From Morinoia aosen (lineage: Eukaryota > Arthropoda > Malacostraca > Amphipoda > Talitridae): a stretch of 64,000 nucleotides of DNA. Both the position numbers and the translations under genes were made by a program. The notes beneath the pieces were generated by a model. It saw only the letters and a program-made list of their open reading frames with translations, searched no databases and was not told where the DNA came from. Of the stretch, positions 45,076 through 57,828 are shown in pieces (within the stretch, counting starts at the first letter, position 1; each line of letters begins with the position of its first letter). The DNA lies in the NCBI GenBank assembly GCA_030386875.1, contig CM059575.1, positions 20,546,293-20,610,292 of the forward strand, in the 5' to 3' direction.

Positions 45076-46329
45076 ATAACTACAACCAAGCCATCTTTAC
45101 CATTACCTTATTTTAACAACTAAAGTAGTGATCATCTCTACATCGCATAACCCCGCCATTCTAGGCACACCTGGAAGCATGTATGCCTCCTAAAGACACC
45201 TCTGGCCACTCTGCCGCCTGGATGCACAAGACCCGAACATTAGGACGACAAAGTGCACTGGCGCATCCCCCGACGCATAACTCTGGCACTGACGGAAGCA
45301 AAATACCTCGTGACACACGCAAGACAAACAACACTTGCAATTCCGGCGATTTTTGAACATTGCCTTGATGTCGGAGGTGCGCGGCTAGTGGCCTTATATA
45401 TGATGGAACTCTGTCGCGCATAAATGTGGTGTGTATGTGCTTTGGGGTTGTAAATGCGAATGTATGATTCTCAATACATGGGTCAGTGTTGCACAGAAGT
45501 GTCTGTTTTTGTGGACTTAAAAACGAATGAGTTATTTTCAATGCATGGGTGAATCTCATCCCGGCATTTTCGAATGAACAGGCGTGTGTAATATTGTGTG
45601 TATGATTATAACACCTGGCCTGCGTGAATGTAGTGTATTTTTCTGTGTTTCCGTATGATGGTAGGGGACAAGTACGGACAAATGTTGTACATTTTTTCTC
45701 TGTAGTAACACGACATGAGTAGACAAGCATGACTAAATTTTAGGTGTGTTTCAACATGATCGAAATGGACAGCCAAGCATAAATTCTGCGTACATTTTCG
45801 TGTGATTAATAACGGCATTGTTGAGTAGGCTTGTGTGAATGCTGTGCATGATTTTGTGAACTCGATTCGGCGTGGGTAAACGCATTTGAGATTGCTTTTA
45901 TTTTCGAGTTTTGAAAATCACAGAAACGTGATAAACCTTTACAAGTCACCCGCTGTTCAAGTAAAACGAGAACACAAGTTAAAAAATACAAGCAGATTTC
46001 AAAAAAGAGAGAACAAAAATAATTGAGAACGTCAAAAATGAGAAGACAAATTTACCATGAAAACTTGGAAAATAACACACGGCGATAAAGTTCTAGCGAC
46101 TCTGAACGCGTTATTTTAGGTTCATCGCAAAAGAACAATTGGGAGTCAAATTGACAACTCATTGCTCAACCTCACACGCGTGCTGTACCAAGACTGAAGA
46201 TCATCATTGCATGAACAATGATCTAGAGTTGACGCTATTTTGAGCGCCATCGAAACAAGTGAGAAAATTCGCAAGACTGTGCACGGGCTCGGACATTTTC
46301 TCTCTCTTCTCCTGCTGGAAAAATTCCTG
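45076..46329. other. No certain gene
   Basis: Includes a 189-codon minus frame (45161-45730) that crosses a loose repetition of GTGTGTATGATTNT and TGCATGGGTGAA motifs; it is not supported as a gene. The remainder is AT-rich. Confidence 0.3.
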
Positions 46330-46705
46330 ATCCAACGAGTTACAACTGCAACACTACTGCAGCGATACAACAGCAGCTTGACGACTACAACTGCATAACT
46401 GCGGGCCTACCAATGTCGCCTAAAACTGCAAATACGCAACTGCAGATGTACAGCTGTAGTTGGATAGACTGAAACACAATTGCAGCTGTACAACACCGGT
46501 GTGACGACAAACTATACAACTACGGACATACAAATGTACCCTGAAACTGCGGATGTACAACTGTAGTTGAATAGGCTGCAACCCTTCTGCCGATGCATAA
46601 CAGCAGCTAAATAGACTGGAACATAATTGTAGATATACAATTGCATCTGAATAGGCTGCAACACAACTGCCGATGTATAACTGCAGCTGTATAAACTTCC
46701 ACACA
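46330..46705. repeat. Degenerate tandem repeat (ACAACTGCAGMTGTATAAC type)
   Basis: Irregular units containing ACAACTGYRGATGTACAACT and GAATAGACTGCAACAC. The two overlapping minus frames reflect this repeat. Confidence 0.65.
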
Positions 46706-47699
46706 TTTGCAGTAGGGCTGGCGAAATAAAAGGACTCGGACGAGCGCGAGAAATTCTTGGATTTTCCGCGACTGCGGATATGACGCCGGCAAATAGAGGC
46801 ACTAAAGGACGCGTTCATCCCCTGTAATTATGGAAGCCAGAGGAGAAATGAGCGTTGCCGGGGATTGCAGCGCCCTCAGCTCCCCACCTAAATGAACCTA
46901 ATGTAATTTCAGTCTAAATGTACCCCGCTTAAGAGAATTGAGTGGCATTTCCCTCGCTTTGATGCTTCGCTTCTTTCGCGAAGTTTTCTGTGAGCTAATA
47001 AAGTTGGCTTTTAATGTTAGGTGATCTCCAAGAACTTCTATTATGCATTTTCTGTTGCGCAAAAAATAAGCTTGTTTCTTTTTTTCACGGAACATCATCC
47101 CTTAAGAGTTTTCTTTGCGGTGCGCATTGCATAATAAAATAGAATCGCCTGTTCGTCCAGAAAAATGTCTCACTCCCTGGCACTTCTCACTACATACTAG
47201 AGAAGCGGCAACTATGTGAAGGCATAAAACTACTCTCGCAAACATAGGAATTTTTGATCGGTTATTTTGCTCGCGAGTTTCAGTGTTATTTACACGGGAG
47301 AGAGAAAGATGAGGTCATTTTTGAAGACTAACTGTATTTTCAAGCGAATGTTTCCTGCGGCCTGACATTTTGTTGAACCTTTATTCTAATATAGCCATTG
47401 AGAGTGCGCGCTGCAGCACTCAACCACCACGCGAACGGTAAGTAACAAACATAATACATGCATTTCTAAATGTCTAGATAATGTAATAAAAACGAACTGA
47501 AAACTTACGCCCAGAAAAAAATACAGAACAGCATAAAGGTTGCGATACTTTCACGCACTCGTTTAAAATACTTTGTTTATTTGTGGACCACGTGCGCGGA
47601 ATAGAACTCGCTGTCGCAGGGAAGTCGAGCTCTGCGGGGCCGCGTACACCGAGATGAGGCTTCGTCTCACTCATGTCCCTGAACAGACTTCCAGTAACC
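46706..47699. other. No gene seen
   Basis: Mixed-composition single-copy sequence; no exon or transposon was recognised. Confidence 0.35.
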
Positions 47700-48140
47700 T
47701 AAGCGATGGTTGCTCTTTTCTGCAACCTGAGCCATGGCTGATACAACCATGGTTGTCCTTTTCTGCAACCTGAGCCGTGGCTGACACCTCCACCAACTTT
47801 TACCGCGGTTGTTTTTACGTCTAGCAACCACAACCACGGTTGTTCGTTTCTGCAACCTGAGCCGTGGCTGACACCTTCACCAACTTTTACCGCGGTTGTT
47901 TTTACGTCTAGCAACCACAACCACGGTTGTTCGTTTCTGCAACCTGAGCCGTGGCTGATACCTCCACCAACTTTTACCGCGGTTGATTTTACGTCTTGCA
48001 ACCACAACCACGGTTGTTCGTTTCTGCAGCCTGAGCCGTGGCTGATACCTTCACCAACTTTTACCGCGGTTGTTTTTACGTCTAGCAACCACAACCACGG
48101 TTGTTTGTTCTTTCCTGCAACCTTAGCCGTGTCTGCTATT
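47700..48140. repeat. 87-bp minisatellite, about 5 units
   Basis: Units of TGCAACCTGAGCCGTGGCTG, CACCTCCACCAACTTTTACC, GCGGTTGTTTTTACG and CTAGCAACCACAACC. Each contains the inverted pair CAACCACGGTTG. The 87-bp length keeps frame, giving a 149-codon minus frame (Gly/Ser/Trp/Val-rich) that I treat as a by-product. Confidence 0.92.
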
Positions 48141-48570
48141 GCCAGCAACTTTCACCGAAGTTATTATTTCCAGCAACATCATAAATTTCTGTTCTTTTCG
48201 GTAATCTCAGCCGTGACTACTATCTCCACCAAGTTTTACTGAAGTTGAAGTTTTACTGAAGAAAACTCCACCAAGTTTTACTGAAGTTGAAGTTTTACTG
48301 AAGAAAACTCCACCAAGTTTTACTGAAGTTGTTACTATGTATGTACCAGCAACTTCAACCATGGTACTTATTTCAGGAAAGTTTAGGTAAATTTAACCAT
48401 GGTTGATTTCTGCAACCTAAAACAAGGTTGTTTTATTCACCAACTTTAACCATTGTTTCTCTATTCTAAGACTTCAACCACACTATTTTCAGTAGCTTTA
48501 ACCTCAATTGTTGCATCTGGCAACGTCAGCCAAGGTAGTTACTTCTAGCGACTACAACCATGGTAGTTTT
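48141..48570. repeat. Degenerate extension of the 87-bp array
   Basis: Diverged pieces (CAACCATGGTTG, AACCTAAAACAAGGTTG, ACTTCAACCAT). It includes a 44-bp perfect duplication of AAGTTTTACTGAAGTTGAAG... at 48230-48330. Confidence 0.75.
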
Positions 48571-50777
48571 TAATGCAGCTAAGCAGATGATGGCAATCTG
48601 CTATGGAGACGATAGGTTTTATGGAAATTTTAAAATCAGACGTATATTTATTCCAACAGAACATGAGCAGAACAAAAAAAATACTAACGTCGAGTTCGGA
48701 AACCAAATCTCATAATCAACATTTCCAGCAATTTTAAACGATTTATCTTCAACGAGTGATTTCTCAGTAGAGTCCTTATTTAATCTTAATATAACGTAGT
48801 TTTATTAAGCCTAAGTTATACGGATTCGTAATTTGAGTAAATACTATTTATAATCTTTGCCACTGCATGAAACTACAACGCTAAAGCTGATGAAGAATAG
48901 AAATTTCAAGTACCTCTAGATATTTTATAAATCACTTGGAAGTGTATTGTTTTCAAAGTTTATTGTCGAGTTCAAGACTCTTTTTTGTAATAGAAAGACT
49001 AGGTTCTTTTCTGTTAGTCTTAGCCCCACTTCTATTCTGTGCCGCTTAAATGACTGGTCTGTTAGCCTACTCTACATTTTTAGGGCTTCGTAAGGGTCAA
49101 GTATCTTTCACTTTATTAAAAATTCCAGGGGATTTCGGTAGTTTAGAACAAACAAGGGATGTGCTTTTCGAAAGTAAAATTTCTATTCATAATAATTAAA
49201 AAAAATTAGATTGATCAATTTCCCCTATCTAGTCATCACCGATTTTAATGTTGAAGATATAAATTCCGTTTATAAGATGATAAGATCCACCAAACTTCAT
49301 CAGTATTGACGCATATTTCATTTGCTGTGAGCCACTTGAAAACTTTTTCAGTTCACCTTTTTATGTATTATTTCAACATAGTTTTGTAGGTTAGGGTTAA
49401 AGAAAGAGCACTAGCATCAGAAAAAGTGCGAATTTGAACAATAAAGTAAATTTAACAACATCATTGACGAAGGTCAAAAACAGCAGAGGTACCAAACCTG
49501 ATCCTCGTCGAACGCCATGGCTGCAGATATCGAGGAGATCTGACAGACGATTTTCAATTCAAATACATCACAATCTTTACGAGGAGTCAGGTATGACTAA
49601 AACCATGCATGAGCATGGTTTAAACTAATGCCAAAGTAACGGGGCTTTGAAAGCAACATGCTGCTACGAACACAGTTACATGTTTTGTGGAAGTAGAGAA
49701 ACACGAAGAAAAGTGAGAAAACATTTTCTCCGTCGATATATTGAAGTGGATTGTGTTTTCTTGAAAAACAGATTTTCTCTTCTTTGCCAAATTAGTTTTT
49801 GGCTCATTAACTAAACAGAATAGGTACCAGGTTTTTAATGTTTGGAACTTGGGAAATTCATGTGATAAATAATTTTCTTCGCGCTTTTATCTGATTTATT
49901 GCATAATATCTGAATTTCCTCTATAATACTGATATCATTTTACTTTTTTGAAGCCACCTAACCAAATCTTAGCATTTTTTACTGTTTATAGTTTTGTTAC
50001 GAGCTATCCAAGGCTACTGCTTATTTTTTACAGTAACTGCACGAGATAAGATCGGTAAACACTGATTACATTGCGGTGCTTATGACATTTGTTAGTTTGA
50101 ATCAAGCTTGTAGCTTCACTCTCTCGCTGATCGATGATAAATGAAGGGATAAAATGCGAGGTTATATTGTATTTTTTTAATTTAACTCCAACACGCATCG
50201 ATGTTTTGAAGTTTCAGCCTGCAGTGTGGGACTGACATCAAAGATATTCTTTTTACCTCGAAACACCGGAAATGGTCACATGAATCCGATGTTAGCATTC
50301 TTGTGAGGCAGCGAGCTAGGTCTGTTAAAAACACATTAGAAAGCAGCTGGGCTGGGCTTAAAAAGATATGAAGATATATGCGTTGATTTGTAAATACATA
50401 CAAATAAAATACGTAAAAAATGAATTAAAAAAAATTCGAAGTTGGTTAGCAATCTCTGCATTGGAGGTAGTATTTAGTAACAACAAATTATCATGTCACG
50501 GTGAAGAGAATTACTGAACATTTCTGCGATATTATTGAGCTCGCACAGGAAAAGTAATCGACATTCTGTAGAGGCCTGTAGTCTGTACGCAACAATACGG
50601 TGCCCTCTTGTTTATATTCTGGGAACGAAGTTCCGACGTAATGATGGCTTGTACAGGTAACCAGTTGTATCAGTTATTCCAGCATCGTCTTGAAGCAAAA
50701 ATAATAACAAAAATTAAATAAATAATATTCCACAATTGCTGCTCTCCTTTTCACTCTGAACACAACCATTTTTAAGG
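48571..50777. other. No gene seen (AT-rich)
   Basis: AT-rich single-copy DNA. A short stretch at 49430-49620 has a 64-codon plus frame with no domain I can name. Confidence 0.35.
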
Positions 50778-51068
50778 GATTCGAAAGTATGGCATCGGTT
50801 TCGAAAGTATGGCATCGGTTTCGAAAGTATGGCATCGGTTTCGAAAGTATGGTATCGGTTTCGAAAGTATGGCATCGGTTTCGAAAGTGTGGCATCGGTT
50901 TCGAAAGTGTGGCATCGGTTTCAAAAGTGTGGCATCGGCTTTGAAAGTATGGCATCGGTTTCGAAAGTGTGGCATCGGCTTGGAAAGTATGGCATCGGCT
51001 TTGAAAGTGTGGCATCGGCTTTGAAAGTATGGCATCGGCTTGGAAAGTATGGCATCGGTTTCAAAAAC
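50778..51068. repeat. 20-bp minisatellite, about 15 units
   Basis: TTCGAAAGTATGGCATCGGT and TTTGAAAGTGTGGCATCGGC variants. A second variant type dominates the right half. Multiple frames on both strands are open across it. Confidence 0.95.
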
Positions 51069-51639
51069 ACGGCATCATGAAATCGGTAAGTTTTATTTAT
51101 AATCAGCCAGTATCACACATACAAAAAACTCCTAGCATCCCTCTTCCATTTACACTGAACCATAAATTCGCACTTTGAAAATTTCCAGCGCAACAAACAT
51201 TTGAAGCGTTAAATCGACTTTTGAGCGCCTCTGAAGCTGCACAGCGCGTCTGCAAATAAAACATCGCTGAGTGATTCCCAGCCCGGAGACGAACCGTGAA
51301 GCTAACCGCAGCGTAACGCGAGTGAGAAAATAGAAAATTCCCTCGGCCGCGAGGGTAGGGCGAGCAGAGCATTGGGGATGTTTGGTCACGCAATGACCAA
51401 AGCGCTCGTCTCAAGGTAAATATTTGAAGGGGGTGCCAGTCCCGCACCCAACATGGCCGGGCAGGAATGTGAGCAATGTGGGAAGTGTAGGGGGAACAGA
51501 GGGGGTAACAATAACATGCAAGGAAACAACAGATACTGAGCATACTTCCCACACAAACTGCCGCGTGCGTGTGTAGCGCTCCGAGGTGATTCATGTGGTG
51601 AGTATGTGTGTGATGAAATGACTATACTTTGTTAAAAAT
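51069..51639. other. No certain gene
   Basis: GC-richer than its surroundings. The 163-codon minus frame 51103-51594 is Cys-rich but does not match a family I know, and has no clear start or splice context. Confidence 0.3.
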
Positions 51640-52715
51640 TGACTGGTACCTGTGTTATGAGTGACTGGTATCCGTGTAATGAAATATTGATATCCATGCC
51701 GTTGACATGACTTGTATCTATGCTATGAAATGACTGATATCGAAATGACTGATATCCATGCTTTAAAATCACTGGTATCCGTGCTATAAAATCACTGGTA
51801 TCCGTGTAATAAAATGACTGGTATCCATGCTGTTGAAATGACTTGTATCTATGTTATGAAATGACTGATATCCATGCTTTGAAATGACTGATATCCATGC
51901 TTGGAAATGACTGGTATCCTGTTATGAAATGACTGGTTTCCGTGCTTTGAAATGACTGGTATCCGTGCTTTGAAATGACTGGTATCCATGCTGTTGAAAT
52001 GACTGGTATCTATGTTATGAAATGACTGATATCCATGCTTTGAAATGACTGATATCCATGCTTTGAAATGACTGGTATCCTGCTATGAAATGACTGGCAT
52101 CCGTGCTTTGAAATGACTGATATCCATGCTTTGAAATGACTGGTATCTTGCTATGAAATGACTGATATCCATGCTTTGAAATGACTGGTATCCTGCTATG
52201 AAATGACTGGTATCCGTGCTTTGAAATAACTGATATCCATGCTATGAAATGACTGGTATCCTGCTATGAAATGACTGGTATCCGTGCTTAGAAATGACTG
52301 GTATCATGCTATGAAATGACTGATATCCATGCTTTGAAATGACTGATATCCATGCTTTGAAATGACTGATATCCATGCTTTGAAATGACTGGTATCCTGC
52401 TATGAAATGACTGGTATCCATGCTGTTGAAATGACTTGTATCTATGTTATGAAATGACTGATATCCATGCTGTTGAAATGACTTGTATCTATGTTATGAA
52501 ATGACTGATATCCATGCTTTGAAATGACTGATATCCATGCTTTGAAATGACTGATATCCATGCTTTGAAATGACTGGTATCCATGCTTTGAAATGACTGA
52601 TATCCATGCTTTGAAATGACTGATATCCATGCTTTGAAATGACTGATATCCATGCTTTGAAATGACTGATATCCATGCTTTGAAATGACTGATATCCATG
52701 CTTTGAAATGATTGG
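51640..52715. repeat. 23-bp minisatellite, about 48 units
   Basis: Units GAAATGACTGATATCCATGC plus TTT, with GGTATCC, TGCTATG and GCTGTTG variants forming a longer-range order; a block such as TCCATGCTGTTGAAATGACT recurs several times. It is most homogeneous at 52500-52710. Confidence 0.94.
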
Positions 52716-53639
52716 TATCCATACTGAGTAGTACTTACAACACAAAACAGTTGGTACCTATATTGTTAAAAATAATTAACTATGCACATTCTTTCAAGCA
52801 GCCCGCGTTTACTATTTCACGTGAATTACTTTTTGCCTTGCGATTCTTTATTTTCAAGCAGTATCTTCAGCTTGGCCTACGCCAATAATACTGCATTTTC
52901 TAGCGACAGGTAAATTCTAAGATTGACTGATGAAGAGTTCATTGTAAATTTGTGAACATTCCATGACCGACTGAATAGACTTCAAATTTAGCGTCCTAGA
53001 GGTACAGGTAAATAGTCTCGGTCAAAACAGCCTCAGGGGAGCAAACAGCCGTTTCTTTTGACGAATGAGAACGCGTTCTTCCTGTAAACAGCTGACAGAA
53101 GCAAACAGCTGTGAAACATCAGAACGCACAACACCTGCATAACATCAGCAGGCACAAACAGCCGCGTAAGCAGCTAGGGAATAATTAATAAAATAGCCCA
53201 CAGTACAGCCCCGTCAACTGATCATTCGTTTTTCTCAAAGGACATTTTGTGCGCACCTAGAACGATCGATAAGATTTTGAATTAAGCTAAGTGCTGCTCG
53301 TTTTATTAAGTAACTATTCTAGCAAGCATCTTTGTTATGAGTTCCATAAAGTGTTTACCCGCATAATTCTTCAACTTAGCATGTTCGTGAGGAAACACAC
53401 CGCATTTAAATTGCGCGAACAAAAAAAAAAAGATCGAAAAGCTATCTTGCGTGTTGTCCTTACGTCCAGTCAACAAAAAATATATTTCATACATTGCGTG
53501 CGTCAGTGCGCATGAGCATAGCTACTGTATGCACGAACGCAGTACATTTTATTTACTCGCCAGAATCCGTTCCGAAAATTTATAATTAATAACCAATTTT
53601 CACATATCAATTGCGGGCGAGTGAAGCTGATGAATTGTG
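52716..53639. other. No gene seen
   Basis: A loose repetition of CAAACAGCYGT and ACATCAGMA motifs occurs at 53030-53175; otherwise single-copy AT-rich DNA. Confidence 0.4.
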
Positions 53640-53870
53640 AAACTGATCAAGTGTGGAACTTTTAGACAGATGGTTGAATAGTGAAACAGTTGCACAGTGA
53701 AATAGTTAGTGAAACAGTTCGACAGCGCAACAATTAGGTTGGGAAACAGTTGGACAGTGAAACACTTGGATAGTGAAACAGTTATAGTATGAAGTTGTTT
53801 AACTGTTAAACTACTTGACTGTTGAACTGTTTTACTGTTAAACTGACAGACTGTTAAACAGTTGGAGTCC
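53640..53870. repeat. Degenerate GTGAAACAGTTGGACA repeat
   Basis: About 14-17-bp irregular units of the type AGTGAAACAGTTGGACA, ending in TGTTAAACTG variants. Confidence 0.75.
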
Positions 53871-54309
53871 GAAAAACTTAGACTGCGCCTCACACATCAG
53901 CCATGCACTAAGGGGACGCTACACAGCGCATCACACGATCGCCTCAGTTGCACCAAATTCCAACACGCGGCAGAAAGTCCCAACTCAGAAGGCAGAGACC
54001 GCCCAGTTTTATCCTCCGAGAAGACACAAAAACTCCCGGCATTTCGGACGAGTCAGGCTTGTCTTATTTAAAAAAACAAGCGTAGAACATTAAATAAAAT
54101 ATAAGACGACGCTCCAGCCCACACCCCGAATATTAAACAAAGGCGAGGCTCTCAAGACAGAAATTCGACGCCGTAGACACTAAAACCACGCGTTTCTTCA
54201 CTAAATTAAACGCCAGAAATGTGGCGTCATGCAGTAAGTTCAAATGTTCATTGAAAATATAAGAAAAAGAACCTAACTGTTATAAATAAATTAATTTTTC
54301 GACGTTGTA
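53871..54309. other. No gene seen
   Basis: Unremarkable single-copy sequence between two arrays. Confidence 0.35.
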
Positions 54310-54690
54310 CACCTATATAAGTTGATATTTCAACGTTTAAAACCTATTTAAGTTGATATTTCAACGTTGTAAACTTATATAAGTTGATATTTCAACGTTT
54401 AAAACCTATTTAAGTTGATATTTCAACTCTTTAAACTTATATAAGTTGATATTTCAACGTTTAAAACCTATTTAAGTTGATATTTCAACGTTGTAAATCT
54501 ATATGTTGATATTTCAACGTTGTAAACCTATATAAGTTGATATTTCAACGCTCTAAACTTATGTAAGTTGATATTTCAACGCTCTAAACTTATATAAGTT
54601 GATATTTCAACGCTCTAAACTTATATAAGTTGATATTTCAACGCTGTAAACCTATATACTTTGATATTTCAACGCTGTAAACCAATATTA
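54310..54690. repeat. 31-bp minisatellite, about 12 units
   Basis: Units of GTTGATATTTCAACG plus TTGTAAACCTATATAA. Each contains the dyad GTTGA-TATT-TCAAC. Variants (GTTTAAAACCTATTTAA) alternate in the left half; CGCTCTAAACTT units lie on the right. Confidence 0.94.
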
Positions 54691-55104
54691 ATGCTCACGT
54701 TTTTACACAGTTTGCTAATTTAGGCATTATAATAAGTTGGTTTGCCTTTCTTAAAGCCTCGCAATTGAAATTAGCCTCAAAAGTGAGGTATTCACACTAA
54801 GATTAGTTGTTTCTCTGAAGCAATGATATTAAAAAAAGGTTCTAAAAAATGCGATTTTCACGTTAAAGGAAACCAGAATTCGACTCGTAGAGGAAAACAA
54901 AGGACCTCCACGGCCGCACGATTGTAAGATAACAAAAAAGTTAGGGAGTTAATCGCCGAACTTTCTGAACTGCAGGACAGAGTACAAGAATTTCCCAAAC
55001 TCCACAGGAAATTTCAAGGCAAAACCTCGTGTCAGCATCTCTTAACTCGACGTGAACTTGTTAAATCTAGCGAACGTTGCGGCAGCTGCTGGATGTTCTG
55101 CTCA
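54691..55104. other. No gene seen
   Basis: AT-rich spacer between two arrays. Confidence 0.35.
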
Positions 55105-55480
55105 CGGAACTGATCAGGCGTTCAGTGGGCTGGTCAGGCGTTCAGTGAGCGGTTCAGGCCTTTATTGAACAGATCAGGCGTTAAGTGAGCTGTTCAGGCG
55201 TTCAGTGAGCGGATCAGGTGTTCAGTGAACTGATTAAGCGTTCAGTGAACTGATCAGTTGTTCAGGGAGTGGATAAGGCGTCCCGTGAGCGGATAAGGCG
55301 TCCCGTGAGCGGATCAGGCGTTCAGTGAAACGATCAGACGTTCAGTGAACTGATCAGTCGTTCAGTGAACTGATCAGCTGTTCAGGGAGTGAATAACGCA
55401 CTCAGTGAGCGTATCAGTTACGCATTCAATCTGTCGATCAGTCGTTCAGGAAGCGGATGAGACGTTCAGTGAGTGGATAC
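55105..55480. repeat. 20-bp minisatellite, about 18 units
   Basis: Units of TGATCAGGCGTTCAGTGAGC and close variants (ACTGATCAGTCGTTCAGTGA). A larger period is hinted by recurring TTCAGGGAGTGGATAA. Confidence 0.92.
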
Positions 55481-55959
55481 AGCTTTATCCAGTTATTCCG
55501 TCCGTTGATCACTCGTTCACTTCACGGAAGAGCTATTTGCAAAGTTCCCGCCCCAACTCCTACTCCCACGCACCGTTTGGTGGACACGGACTGCTACAAA
55601 TGTTCAGCTTACGAACGATACGTCTCGATTTTTCCTCCATAAGTGATAAAAAAATTGTTTCCCGTCGATGTTGAATAACTCCTAACTTCGTAAAAATGGT
55701 CAATAAGTAATTGTAGGAATAAAAATTAGTTACCTAAATAACAGGGTCCAGCAGGGCACGGTCAGTTTAGAAAAATGTTTATTCATAAAATATCTGAATA
55801 AAACGCGCGACTCCTATTGTAAGGGCATGGCCAACCCAGCTGCAATACTCACCTCGCTGCGATGCACACGAGGCAGTTTCTTATATTTCTTTCAACAACA
55901 CATTAGTGTGATTGTGTTTTGTACTGGATCATGGAATTAGATATAAAATGTTCGTTTTT
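55481..55959. other. No gene seen
   Basis: Single-copy sequence. An 89-codon plus frame spans the array end and this spacer but has no domain. Confidence 0.35.
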
Positions 55960-55968
55960 TTCAACACG

Positions 55969-56357
55969 TAATTAGATGAGATTAAATTAAAAATTTCAGC
56001 CTCCCTAATACAACAAAGATGTTCCAAGAGAGAGAAGATTAAGGCAAAATTTTGAATGGAGTTAAGGGAACGCGGAGTGTATGCACAACATGTGATCTCA
56101 CACAAGATCCCCTGCGTGTAGAAACAGTAAGTTGAGAAGGAAAATTATGAATCATGATAAAAGTTGAAGAACAAAATTGGAGGGAAAAGAAAATCGGACA
56201 GCAGTGAAGCGAAAAAGATCGTTATCAACAAGACAAAATTCCTATTCAATAATTATTTCACACAAAAAAGAAAGCCTCCTGACTCAGCTCGGGACTTTAC
56301 ATTTCCCCCTTAAGAGTGCTACTTCATAGAAATGCAATAGTTTTATCCCCTGAAGAG
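55969..56357 (-). mobile_element. SINE-like element, family A, copy 3
   Basis: Minus-strand copy, more diverged than copies 1 and 2. It is flanked by TTCAACACG at 55960-55968 and 56358-56366. It shares AACAAAGATGTTCCAAGAGA, AATGGAGTTAAGGGAAC, GGACAGCAGTGAA and the TATCCCCTGAAGAG terminus with family A. Confidence 0.75.
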
Positions 56358-56464
56358 TTCAACACGCACTGCACAACGACTGTAAATCGCACGACCGACA
56401 AACAGATTCCAGAATAAGAGGCACACCACAAGAAACCCGAACCGTGACATTTAATGGCAGTGGT

Positions 56465-56875
56465 TCAGTAATCAATTGTAATAGTGCACACGTGCTGGTC
56501 CGCATTAATCTGAAGAATTTCATCCCTTCTTTCTTGAGTTAAATTCGATTGTGCAAGTCGATGCAGTTCGGCATTAGTCTGAAGAATTTCACCCCTTCTT
56601 TCTTGAGTTGAATTCTCTCGTGCCACTCGATGTTGTCCAGCGCTATGCCGAAGAATTTCTTCGCTTCTTTCATGTGTTCAGCTCTCTCTAGCTACTCGGT
56701 GTTGCTCTGCATTATTCCGTAGAATTTCCAAACGCCAGTCAAGGGTCAATTTAGCTATAGATTCTCGTTGGCGAACAGCACTGCTTCGTCTTGCCATTTC
56801 GAGTGGTTCATCCGATCGTCTTCGGCGTTTTTCTTGCTGTCGAAGTCTTGCTACTTCTCTCTTGCGGTTGGACAC
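56465..56875 (-). pseudogene. Relic of a repeat-containing, probably Helitron-associated protein
   Basis: 137 in-frame codons on the minus strand with a single internal TGA (56680-56678). After a basic N-terminal part (KREVARLRQQEKRRRRSDEP) there are four 23-residue (69-bp) repeats of the type TQERRxEILQxNAxxHRxAR. The internal TGA replaces a Ser/Asn position of a repeat and is probably a one-base change. Arg/Gln-rich tandem repeats of this style precede the domains of Helitron-type proteins in arthropods, so I infer a Helitron remnant; no helicase or Rep motif is present. The nominal start is GTG, with no ATG in frame upstream. Confidence 0.45.
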
Positions 56876-57552
56876 ATTTCTATCCTTGGTGGCCTCTTTT
56901 GCCGGAATTTCATTCTGATATGTCTTCTACGAGTATTATCTCTTCGAAACTTTTCAAGAAAATCACAATTTCGAAAACGATAACTCAAGTTCCAAAATCT
57001 TGGGCTTTAGGGCTTTATACTTTAAGTGGTAGCCAGGTTACTGGTCAAACGAATTTAAAACATTTCTTTTCGCATTATCAATTAAAAATATCAAAGCAAC
57101 ATGAATTTCAACAGAGAAAGCTCCAAAGAAAATTTCTATTTGTACAAATAAGCCGATTGCGTACTCTGGATACCATAATAATTCAAGTGAAATGGAATTG
57201 AATCGCCACAGAAATTAATGCAATAGAATAATTTCTTGTATTTCTTAAGCTTTATCCTTGTTGCTATCAAAGCTTTCGATTATAAGAGGGGGTCCCACGG
57301 AGGGCCGGACGGACGCGGCTGCTTTTATAATAGTGATTATGATTATTGTCGTGCGTTCTCTAGTATTAATGTATACGACCCATGAAAAATGATGGGATTC
57401 GACGGGAATAAGTCTCAAGATATGGATGACAAACAAATATTTCTATCCTAATAGAAACCGCAATTAAAATATTCTTGTACTTGTGCACTGGTGAAACTCG
57501 TATCACAGATACGGTCACTAAGCATCCTTTAGAACGTCACAGACACACGCAC
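56876..57552. other. No gene seen
   Basis: A 136-codon plus frame (56791-57201) lies mostly opposite the Helitron-like relic and shows no domain; it is not called. The rest is AT-rich. Confidence 0.3.

Positions 57553-57583
<31 letters not shown>
57553..57583. repeat. (CAAG)n microsatellite
   Basis: Seven consecutive CAAG/AAGC tetranucleotide repeats. Confidence 0.95.
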
Positions 57584-57586
<3 letters not shown>

Positions 57587-57828
57587 CTGTTTATTATAAT
57601 TTAATTTAATCATTATTAGCCAAAAAGTTTGTGTAAAAATTTGCTATATCGTTCTCATCGCTATAAGCTGCATTTTCTTGACAATGGATTTAATTTTCAC
57701 GCAATATTTTTCACATGTAAACGTAAGTGAGCAGATCCCATTGTTATTACATGGGAGAAATTACGCACAAAAAATACAGTACATTTATTAATAGATATAT
57801 TTATGGCGACACCTCGCGTTTTAATATA

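Noticed and set aside
47699-48148. 149-codon minus-strand repeat protein
   Set aside because: 87-bp units keep frame by arithmetic; no start context or homology.
51103-51594. 163-codon Cys-rich minus frame
   Set aside because: No family resemblance, poor start context and no splice sites; composition alone is not enough.
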